Source: Butyrivibrio proteoclasticus P6B7 (lineage in GTDB: Bacteria; Bacillota; Clostridia; Lachnospirales; Lachnospiraceae). Taken from it: a DNA stretch of 64,000 nucleotides. Positions within the stretch are counted from its first letter, which is position 1, and the number at the start of each line of letters is the position of its first letter. Shown here one piece after another: positions 53,801 to 60,270 of the stretch. Made by a program: the position numbers and the translations under genes. The stretch lies in assembly GCF_000622085.1 (NCBI RefSeq), contig NZ_JHWL01000004.1, positions 124,001-188,000 of the forward strand, read 5' to 3'. Below the pieces are notes generated by a model. That model had not been told where the DNA came from, made no database searches, and saw nothing but the letters and a program-made list of their open reading frames with translations.

Positions 53801-56516
53801 TAGGGTATCAAAAATTGTAGAAAATGATGGCTTCTATACTGAGTATAGCCATGATAAATGCGGCAGAGTTGATAAAGTTTCTTTTAGTAGTGGCAGAACT
53901 ATAGAGTATAGTTATGATAGACGAGGAAGAATAACACGAGTCAATGACTGTGGTTTGGTAACGAACTATAGTTATACCAAAACAGGAAAACTAAAGACTG
54001 TCAGTGATCCTATGGGATCTGGCATCAGATATGAATATAATGAGCTTGGTCTCATGACAAGTATAGAAAAAGTTGGTAATGCTAAAATTGCTGACAGAAT
54101 TATAGCTGATGATCCCCGTAGACATATAACTTTATATGAATATGATGCAGCTGGTAATGTTACTGGAATTATAGATGCAGATGGTAATAAAGAGGAGTAT
54201 CGTTATGATTATCTTGGGAACATTTCTGAACGTGTAGATCGAGATGGCAATTTAACAAAATATGTATGGGATCTTAATGACAATCTTAAACAAATTGAAT
54301 ATGCGGATGGTAATAAAGTATCATACGCATACAACGCTCTGAATGTCCTAAAAGAAGTAAGAGATTCATTAGGATTAACTCAAATAGAGAGTGACGATAT
54401 TGGTAGAACAACAAAAGTGATTTATCCTGAAGGCGAAGAGGCGTCATATCTATATTCAGCTAATGGTAAGAAAGAGAGGGTAAACTATCCGAGTGGAACT
54501 TATATAGAATACAGGTATGATAATGATGGCAATCTATCTGAAATGATTTCTTTTGCAGGAGATGCTGAGGCTACAAAAGAGAATAAGATAGTTTATGATT
54601 ACAATGATGGCTTGATTTCAAAGAAAGTAATGCCAAATGGTGTTCAGACCGAGTATAAATACTATCAAGGCGGAAAGCTTAAATCAATTAGGCATTACAA
54701 TGAAAAGAAAACCTTGGATAGCTATGAGTATGAATATGATCTAGTTGGGAACACTATAAAGATTGTTCGTAGCAGGGATGAACTAGGTGACTATTCAGGA
54801 GTGTTTGATTTCAAATATGATAATAACGGTAGAGTCACAGAAGTGTTCCAAAATGGAATCAGTATAAGGAAATACCAATACGATGGCTTTGGCAACAGGG
54901 CATTGTATGAGGATAAAGATAAAACTTGCGAGTATTTCTATGATGAGCTTGATAGACTATGTCTTCAAAGAATAAATACCAAGAGTGAAAAGGATTCAGT
55001 TTCCGTTATTAGAGAATATGAATATGACAGAAGAGGAAACCTTATCAAAGAGAAAGAAAACCATGCAACTTTGTTGGAATGTGGATTTGATGCAGCAAAC
55101 CATCTTGTTTTCCAAAAAGAAAAAGAAGTAAAAACACTGTATAGATATAATGGCCTTAATAAGCGAGTTGGTAAAACAACAAATGGTAAAGAAGAGAAGT
55201 ATTTTACAGATCTAACAAAAGAATATGGTGATTTGCTAGAATTATCTTCTGGAGAGAATAAAGAGAGCTTTTTCTATGATGCTAAAAATGTAGTATCAAT
55301 GAATAAAGCAGGGGTTGATTATTACTATCTCCATGATGAGGTGGGAAGCGTAATGCGATTAACAGGAACCGATGGAAGTTCTGCGCTTGATTATGCTTTT
55401 GACGAATTTGGTAATGATCTTTTGGGATGTTCTGATAATGGCTTTTCTTGGGCAAAATCTAGGAAGAATTATTATGTTGATGGAAATATAATACAGCCAT
55501 TTGCATTTGCTGGTTATCAAATTGATGCAGGGCACAGAAATATGTATGCTCAGGCGAGATACTATGATAATCAATCAGGACGATTTATATCAAAAGATGA
55601 TGAAATCTACATCTCAAAAGCTGAACCAGAGACTCATAATCTATATATTTATTGTGCTAATAATCCATTGAAATATACTGATCCAAATGGACATTACACG
55701 AAGGAAGAAGGAAAAGAAGCGCATTTAATGCTTCAAGCTTTGTTTCTGATGCAATATGGAATACCACAAGAAATAAATGGTGAAATTGTCCAGGGATTTG
55801 TTGAAGTTCCAATACCTGGAGCATCATCGAAGGGAAATGGAAATAAAGGATATGCTGACATGGTGTTGGTCATTGGGGATACTGCAGAAGTGTATGAGAT
55901 TAAATCTGCTAATGCAGCTAATGAGTATATACGTGTTAATAATCCTGCTGATCCTGGTGGTAGCAAAATTACTTATCCAGAATTGGTTCAGCAACAGATT
56001 GATCGATATATTGGTTTGTTGCCAGATAGTCCTGGATTTGGACATATAACAGATGTTGAATATGGAACAACATTTAAGCCTCTGTATATTGTTCCTTCTT
56101 TGGAAAATAAAGGGCAATATATAGTTTATTTTACTCTCGAAGAAAATCCAGGAGTAATATATTACGAATATGTGGGAGAAATTCCTGATGGCCAGGAAGC
56201 TTTAGTAAAGGTTCCTGAGGAAGAATATATTGAGAAAGCTAGAAAAAAATTTAACCCAGATGCTTTAATAGAGCTAGAATATGAATTGGAAATGGAACTC
56301 GAATATTTAAAGCAAGTAAATTCCAATTCTTCTTTTAATTTTAATCTAAACCTTAATATTGATTGGAATATAGTGGGGACAATTTTGCTGGTATTGTCAG
56401 GAGCCGCTGCTGTATGTGCTATTATGGCGCTTTTTGGAGTTGAATTTGCTGCTGCTTTTGCAATCTTTTTACTTGTATCAGCGATAATGGAAGCAGCAAA
56501 TAGTTGTGAGGCGTAA
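50841..56516 (+). CDS. Giant RHS/YD-repeat toxin 2: LXG-like N-terminus, predicted PD-(D/E)xK nuclease and hydrophobic tail
   Basis: 1891 residues; TTG start with AAAGGAGG 8 bases upstream. The helical N-terminus (about 10-270) shares EHRGPEAESSKAFVN with RHS 1. A DUF6531-like segment begins near 280 (YKYDPVNMCNGNY), then YD repeats to about 1550. The core closes with ARYYDNQSGRFISKDDE and NPLKYTDPNGH (about 1571-1611). The variable tip has GYADMVLVI (Asp) and AEVYEIKSA (ExK, about 1670-1687) followed by VQQQIDRYIGLL, a PD-(D/E)xK nuclease pattern. The last about 75 residues hold two hydrophobic helices (VGTILLVLSGAAAVCAIMAL, FAAAFAIFLLVSAIM). The 3' half is more A+T-rich than RHS 1, suggesting transfer. 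An immunity-like gene starts 2 bases after the stop. Confidence 0.88.
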   Translation: MSDTNGGYAEGDNREWHHQKITEYFTECGKIYDTFEEYIDEVALALNDFVNDSEHRGPEAESSKAFVNERQLEAVQEAIYSIEHLHGMMIGGKLSDEISLVDDFNDKVDASENAIVKSQQLDKIISDYTDYNNDFRTTSDTIKTARDACQEAIAGCSFLTYSKFTEPDPEPSKEAFEAFVSVEGEEGFVQKFKKTYLDFMEEHSDDFSNSEFMAICPALLENLRNVNAALGDGSFDLTRYYETFQNVKWTDVKDLLSEEDRQKFLKFLETFSLYLKGLVPRCQVYKYDPVNMCNGNYINDRTDLTVPGRFPISFRRFYNAQSDRVGLLGNGWSCVFDSRLVKDKDDDYRLNTFDGRELVYRKTTLGKEELYLEIHGEEGILREIQNGFKVTHDNGYYEEYDADGFLVAKGDHNGENTTIVYTTIYRNGNIEGNAELIALPERVSTKSGAIVKFIYNKNGLLTKIEDHTGRSCRYEYEEIKDDKTSSIAHRLVQIIYPDETCRRYKYDDQGMIVESISQDEIVALKNEYDSKKRVIHQIFPDGGEMSYEYDDEKHITIATEQNGCKVQYLSDEFGRHIGTRYPEQGVEEKYTYNDKNQKTSVTDRNGFTTRFTYDSKGHITGIIGPEGLHETYTYNAEGKLSSRKDSEGNKYKYKYDLEDNLCCVIDPEGNKTKYDYRDGMIVAIRDAENNKTLFEQDRNGNIVKIVDPSGVCLNYEYDELNRVKATIDAKGSRTEYGYDSMNRIVAIKDPLCNETSIEYTKSGKVQKVTYPDETRREWAYNSIGKPCSFTDEENNRTRLIYDTSWRKEKMILPNGGEVKYEYDLLGNLVSITNAEGRKTGYGYDKTGKIISMMKYPSSGDEMDCQVTVMSRKYDGLGRVKEETDGNGGIKKYDYDKNGNLLSIIDANGGETKFAYDKTGRLVERIDPVGNRTSYSYNKIGKIKTAEYPGGVIKENHYKSGRLVKVTKRNSCSDSEQLLKSFEYDICGRVSKIVENDGFYTEYSHDKCGRVDKVSFSSGRTIEYSYDRRGRITRVNDCGLVTNYSYTKTGKLKTVSDPMGSGIRYEYNELGLMTSIEKVGNAKIADRIIADDPRRHITLYEYDAAGNVTGIIDADGNKEEYRYDYLGNISERVDRDGNLTKYVWDLNDNLKQIEYADGNKVSYAYNALNVLKEVRDSLGLTQIESDDIGRTTKVIYPEGEEASYLYSANGKKERVNYPSGTYIEYRYDNDGNLSEMISFAGDAEATKENKIVYDYNDGLISKKVMPNGVQTEYKYYQGGKLKSIRHYNEKKTLDSYEYEYDLVGNTIKIVRSRDELGDYSGVFDFKYDNNGRVTEVFQNGISIRKYQYDGFGNRALYEDKDKTCEYFYDELDRLCLQRINTKSEKDSVSVIREYEYDRRGNLIKEKENHATLLECGFDAANHLVFQKEKEVKTLYRYNGLNKRVGKTTNGKEEKYFTDLTKEYGDLLELSSGENKESFFYDAKNVVSMNKAGVDYYYLHDEVGSVMRLTGTDGSSALDYAFDEFGNDLLGCSDNGFSWAKSRKNYYVDGNIIQPFAFAGYQIDAGHRNMYAQARYYDNQSGRFISKDDEIYISKAEPETHNLYIYCANNPLKYTDPNGHYTKEEGKEAHLMLQALFLMQYGIPQEINGEIVQGFVEVPIPGASSKGNGNKGYADMVLVIGDTAEVYEIKSANAANEYIRVNNPADPGGSKITYPELVQQQIDRYIGLLPDSPGFGHITDVEYGTTFKPLYIVPSLENKGQYIVYFTLEENPGVIYYEYVGEIPDGQEALVKVPEEEYIEKARKKFNPDALIELEYELEMELEYLKQVNSNSSFNFNLNLNIDWNIVGTILLVLSGAAAVCAIMALFGVEFAAAFAIFLLVSAIMEAANSCEA

Positions 56517-56640
56517 ATATGAAGAATACATATCAAAAAATAATTAAAGAAATAATAGGGCCAGGAGCAAAGGAGCATGGGTTTACGTACTCATGCTCTG
56601 GAGCCATGATTATGACAAAACCATTGGCCATGTACACGCG
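56290..56640. repeat. Toxin-tail plus immunity-start direct repeat, copy 1
   Basis: Starts AAATGGAACTCGAATA inside the RHS 2 tail and runs through the toxin stop into the first immunity gene as far as ACGCG. It is near-identical to 57801-58151, 1511 bases downstream. Confidence 0.9.
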
Positions 56641-57259
56641 TAAAGGTGATGGATATAATCAGATGATATATATATATCAAAATCTGATAGATCCAAAGGA
56701 AATAAAGTTTTGTTATAAAGGTTTAGAAACTAGCGTTTCATATATTTGCAAATCTGATGAGGATTTTAGAAATGCTGTTTTGGATATGGAAAAGCAACTA
56801 CAAGAAGGCGGTTATGATGAATTAGATGAGCTACTTAATTCTCCATTTAGACTAAAAAGAGAGCAGAAAGAATACTTTAGAGATAATTTTGAAGCTTTGT
56901 GGAAAAAGTTTGAAGCTAATCATGATATGGGTGATACCAAAGATATAAAAAATGCGCTTATTCTTCTTGATGAATATTATAAAGAGGCGAATTTGATATC
57001 AGGAGAAGACTTATTGGATTATTTATTCCAGATAGCAGCGGAATATGGAAAGGTTATATTGGAGTTACCTAATTCCTATACTGAATGGAACGAAGAGTAT
57101 GGGAAATTTTTTGTCAATCGATCAGATAGTACTGTCGCTAAAAGAAGAAATGATGTTCTTTTTCTTGTATTTAAGAGCTATGAGATAAAAGCTATGCCCA
57201 AGTTTGCAGCGAAGTATAAAGGATTGTTATCACTGGATGAAAAAAAGAGACTTCTGTAA
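56519..57259 (+). CDS. Immunity-like protein 1 of RHS toxin 2
   Basis: 246 residues, acidic, mostly helical, no signal or membrane segment, so cytoplasmic. Begins MKNTYQKIIKEIIGPGAKEH, then FTYSCSGAM; a middle block YFRDNFEALWKKFEANHDMG and AAEYGKVILELPNSYTEWNE are shared with two paralogues downstream. I do not recognise a named family. Its start lies two bases after the toxin stop, with GAGG in the toxin's last codons as ribosome binding site. That tight linkage, plus repeated copies with toxin-tail fragments, makes immunity the likely role. Confidence 0.7.
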   Translation: MKNTYQKIIKEIIGPGAKEHGFTYSCSGAMIMTKPLAMYTRKGDGYNQMIYIYQNLIDPKEIKFCYKGLETSVSYICKSDEDFRNAVLDMEKQLQEGGYDELDELLNSPFRLKREQKEYFRDNFEALWKKFEANHDMGDTKDIKNALILLDEYYKEANLISGEDLLDYLFQIAAEYGKVILELPNSYTEWNEEYGKFFVNRSDSTVAKRRNDVLFLVFKSYEIKAMPKFAAKYKGLLSLDEKKRLL

Positions 57260-57279
57260 ATGAAGGAGTGTATGAAAAA

Positions 57280-57522
57280 ATGATTAATTGTCCTTGTTGT
57301 GGATACCGTACTATTGACGATAGTATTATCCCTATTAATGAAATATGTGAGGTTTGCTATTGGCAGTATGATGAAATGGCAAATAGAAATCCGGAGAGGG
57401 TAGTAGGGCCCAATAGTGTCTCCTTAAATGAAGCTAGGGAAAACTATAAAAATTATAGAGCTTGTGAGGAAAGATTTATAAAACTTGTCAGAAAACCTTA
57501 CGATGAGGAATGCATATCCTAA
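57280..57522 (+). CDS. CPCC-family cysteine-rich protein
   Basis: 80 residues from ATG 57280 (AAGGAG 11 bases upstream). The N-terminus INCPCCGYRTIDD and CEVCYWQYDE carry the four-cysteine zinc site of the CPCC family, and the C-terminus CEERFIKLVRKPYDEE is the family's usual end, so this copy is complete. CPCC proteins are frequent in polymorphic-toxin immunity loci. A second, C-terminally altered copy lies at 59607. Confidence 0.8.
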   Translation: MINCPCCGYRTIDDSIIPINEICEVCYWQYDEMANRNPERVVGPNSVSLNEARENYKNYRACEERFIKLVRKPYDEECIS

Positions 57523-57557
57523 ATGAGACATCGGTGGATTGGAAAACCGGAGCTAAT

Positions 57558-57800
57558 ATGTTAGAGACAATCAACAAAGAACTACGTAACTACAACTGGA
57601 TGGATTTCGAAATATCAAATGGCGGAATGGATAAAATTCTTCTTCATGGATTTTTGGACGAGGCAGAAGAGGATACATTGTTCTTACAATTTGAAAATGT
57701 AGAGTTTATACAGTGCAGGACTAAATTCACCTTCGAAGGAAATGGTCCATTTCTTGAAATAATCGATGGTGAAGAGGCTAAGCAGATTAATATGGATTAG
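57558..57800 (+). pseudogene. Truncated companion-domain gene
   Basis: 80 residues from ATG 57558 (GGAG 5 bases upstream; the frame is also open from 57510). ELRNYNWMDFEISNGGMDKI through DGEEAKQINMD is nearly identical to the C-terminal half of the fusion protein at 59607-60164, but here a stop follows at the junction with the duplicated toxin tail, so about 29 C-terminal residues are lost. The family is unknown; probably an immunity protein damaged by recombination. Confidence 0.65.
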
Positions 57801-58151
57801 AAATGGAACTCGAATACTTAAAGCAAGTAAATTCCAATTCTTCTTTTAATTTTTATCTAAACCTTAATATTGATTGGAATATAGTGGGGACAATTTTGCT
57901 GGTATTGTCAGGAGCCGCTGCTGTATATGCTATTATGGCGTTTTTTGGAGTTGAATTAGCTGCTGCTTTTGCAATCTTTTTACTTGTTTCAGCGATAATG
58001 AAAGCAGCAAATAGTTGTGAGGCGTAAGTATGAAGAATACATATCAAAAAATAATTAAAGAAATAATAGGACCAGGAGCAAAGGAACACGGGTTTACATA
58101 CTCATGCTCTGGAGCTATGAATATAACAAAACCATTAGCTATGTATACGCG
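57801..58151. repeat. Toxin-tail plus immunity-start direct repeat, copy 2
   Basis: Near-identical copy of 56290-56640, beginning exactly at the stop of the truncated companion gene. It brings an orphan toxin tail and the start of immunity gene 2. Confidence 0.9.
57803..58027 (+). pseudogene. Orphan RHS toxin tail fragment
   Basis: A 74-codon open frame that copies the last 74 residues of RHS 2 with only a few changes (for example AAAVYAIMAFFGVELAAAFA). It keeps both hydrophobic helices and ends AANSCEA like the parent. It lacks any RHS or nuclease part and a clear ribosome binding site. It is directly followed by immunity gene 2, copying the parental order. It may be a non-expressed recombination reserve, or a small membrane peptide if translated. 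Confidence 0.75.
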
Positions 58152-58776
58152 AAATATCGAAGGGGTTAATCAGATGATATACATATATCAGAGCTTGATA
58201 GATATGGACGAAATAGTGTTTTGTTATAAAGGATTAAATAAAGGAATCAAATATAATTGTTCATCTGAAAATGAATTCAGACAGGCAGTGTTAAACATGG
58301 AAGAGCTTCTGCGAAATGGTGGATATGCTGAGTTGGATGATTTTCTAAAATCGCCTTATCGTTTGAAAACGAAGCAATATGAGTACTTTAGGGATAACTT
58401 TGAATTATTATGGAAGAGATTTGAGGCTAATCACTATATGGGAAATGACAATGAGTTATTTACATCGCTAGAACTTCTTGATAATTATGCGAAAGAGGCT
58501 AGTATGCTTGAGGGGGAAGCTTTAATAGATTTTTTATATGAAATAGCAGCTGAATATGGCAAAATAATCTCTGAATTACCTGATTCATATATGGAATGGA
58601 GTGAACAAGCAGAAATCTTTTTCGCCAAAAGAAAAGATACAAGTGTAATTCAAAGAATAACAAGTCCATTGGGATATGTTTTTAAAAAAGTTGAAATGAA
58701 CAAGCCTATTATTTTTTCATCAAATTATAAGAATTTACTAACGCTTCAGGAAAAAAAGAGGTTGTTAAATAATTAA
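58030..58776 (+). CDS. Immunity-like protein 2
   Basis: 248 residues, paralogue of the gene at 56519. The first 28 residues are nearly identical (they lie in the direct repeat), then the sequence diverges: FCYKGLNKGIKYNCSSENEF instead of FCYKGLETSVSYICKSDEDF. YFRDNFELLWKRFEANHYMG and EYGKIISELPDSYMEWSEQA are conserved. It follows the orphan toxin tail by two bases, in the same arrangement as the first pair. Confidence 0.7.
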   Translation: MKNTYQKIIKEIIGPGAKEHGFTYSCSGAMNITKPLAMYTRNIEGVNQMIYIYQSLIDMDEIVFCYKGLNKGIKYNCSSENEFRQAVLNMEELLRNGGYAELDDFLKSPYRLKTKQYEYFRDNFELLWKRFEANHYMGNDNELFTSLELLDNYAKEASMLEGEALIDFLYEIAAEYGKIISELPDSYMEWSEQAEIFFAKRKDTSVIQRITSPLGYVFKKVEMNKPIIFSSNYKNLLTLQEKKRLLNN

Positions 58777-58791
58777 TCGATACACGTAATA

Positions 58792-59538
58792 ATGAAGAAT
58801 ACATATCAAAAAATAATTAAAGAAGTAATAGGGCCAGGAGCAAAGGAGCATGGGTATACGTACTCATGCTCTGGGGCCATGATCATGACAAAACCATTGG
58901 CTATGTATAAACGTACTGTTGATGGTTATACACAGATGATATATATATACCAAAACTTAATAAAGCAAGATGAGATAGTGTTTTGTTATAAAGGATTGAA
59001 TAAAGGAATCAAGTATAACTGTTCATCTGAAGAAGAATTTGAAAAAGCTGTTGAAGATATGAAAGAACGGTTGGAAAATGGTGGATATGCAGAATTGGAT
59101 GATATCCTTAACTCGCCATATCGGTTAAAGATAAGCGACCATGAGTACTTTAGGGATAGTTTTGAACTATTATGGAAGAAGTTTGAAACTAATCACGATA
59201 TGGGAAAAGGCGATGATTTATTAACATCTCTAGAACTTCTTGATAAATTTGCTAAAGAGACTAGTGAGTTAGATGGTGAAGCGCTGATTAATTTTTTGTA
59301 TGAAATAGCAGCTGAATATGGCAAAGTTATTTCTGAGTTGCCTGATTCGTATATGGAATGGAGCAAAGAAGCTTGTAAATTCTTTGCAAAAAGAAGGGAT
59401 ACAAGTGTAATTCAAAGAATAACATGTCCGTTAGAGTATGTATTTAAATCTTATGAAATGGATAAGGTCATTGTTTTTTCGTCAGATTATAGAGATTTAC
59501 TTACGCTTCAAGAAAAACGAGACTTATCTATTAACTAA
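58792..59538 (+). CDS. Immunity-like protein 3
   Basis: 248 residues, most similar to immunity-like protein 2 (GLNKGIKYNCSSEEEF, YFRDSFELLWKKFETNHDMG, RDTSVIQRITCPLEYVFKSY). It starts 15 bases after the stop of copy 2 and has no toxin-tail fragment in front of it. It probably arose by tandem duplication of the preceding gene. The ribosome binding site is weak, so expression may depend on the upstream gene. Confidence 0.7.
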   Translation: MKNTYQKIIKEVIGPGAKEHGYTYSCSGAMIMTKPLAMYKRTVDGYTQMIYIYQNLIKQDEIVFCYKGLNKGIKYNCSSEEEFEKAVEDMKERLENGGYAELDDILNSPYRLKISDHEYFRDSFELLWKKFETNHDMGKGDDLLTSLELLDKFAKETSELDGEALINFLYEIAAEYGKVISELPDSYMEWSKEACKFFAKRRDTSVIQRITCPLEYVFKSYEMDKVIVFSSDYRDLLTLQEKRDLSIN

Positions 59539-59606
59539 GTGAAAGGTGTAATCATAAAGGAATATAGCTATGAATTAGTCATAGCATTGAGGAAAGTGAA
59601 TGAAAA

Positions 59607-60164
59607 ATGACTAATTGTCCTTGTTGTGGATACCGTACTATTGACGATAGTTTTATCCCTATTGATGAAATATGTGAGGTTTGCTATTGGCAGTATGATG
59701 AAATGGCAAATAGAAATCCGGAGAGGGTTGTAGGACCAAATAGTATTTCCTTAAATGAAGCTAGGGAAAACTATAAAAAATTCGGAGCTTGCGAGGAAAG
59801 ATTTGCAACGAATTCGCAGCTTTCATCAGATGATGAAAAAATCAACCAAGAACTAAGCAACTACAACTGGATGGATTTCGAAATATCAAATGGCGGAATG
59901 GATAAAATTCTTCTTCATGGATTCTTGGACGAGGCAGAAGAGGATACACTGTGCTTACAATTTGAAAATGTAGAGTATATACAGTGCAGAACTACTTTTA
60001 CCTTCGAAGGAAACGGACCATTCCTTGAAATAATCGATGGTGAAGAAGCTAAGCAGATTAATATGGATTATTGGATCACCATTGGGAAAAAGATATTCCG
60101 CTTATCCAATACGAATATTCAGGCCCCAATGTATATAGTTGCTGATAAAGTGGAAAAAGTTTAA
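59607..60164 (+). CDS. CPCC zinc domain fused to companion domain
   Basis: 185 residues. Residues 1-66 are a CPCC domain almost identical to the gene at 57280 up to CEERF, where the normal CPCC ending is lost. After a short linker (ATNSQLSSDDEK) the companion domain follows (INQELSNYNWMDFEISNGGM) and here it is complete, ending YIVADKVEKV after YWITIGKKIFRLS. GAGGAA lies upstream. It appears to be a fusion made by a deletion between two genes that remain separate in the copy at 57280-57800. Likely part of the immunity array. Confidence 0.7.
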   Translation: MTNCPCCGYRTIDDSFIPIDEICEVCYWQYDEMANRNPERVVGPNSISLNEARENYKKFGACEERFATNSQLSSDDEKINQELSNYNWMDFEISNGGMDKILLHGFLDEAEEDTLCLQFENVEYIQCRTTFTFEGNGPFLEIIDGEEAKQINMDYWITIGKKIFRLSNTNIQAPMYIVADKVEKV

Positions 60165-60270
60165 CAGCAAGTTTTCTACCAAACCGACTAATTTATGCTA
60201 ATTTAATACACGCAAAACCGTCAATAATGTATAATTAGAGTGATATCATAGTCTTATTGTGAGGTTTTGT

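Noticed and set aside
57558..57800. Simple frameshift between the CPCC gene and the companion gene
   Set aside because: The CPCC gene ends with its normal C-terminus and the companion has its own ATG and GGAG site, so the two were separate genes here rather than one broken frame.
43594..60164. Prophage
   Set aside because: RHS and immunity genes resemble mobile accessory DNA, but no integrase, capsid, terminase or lysis genes are present.
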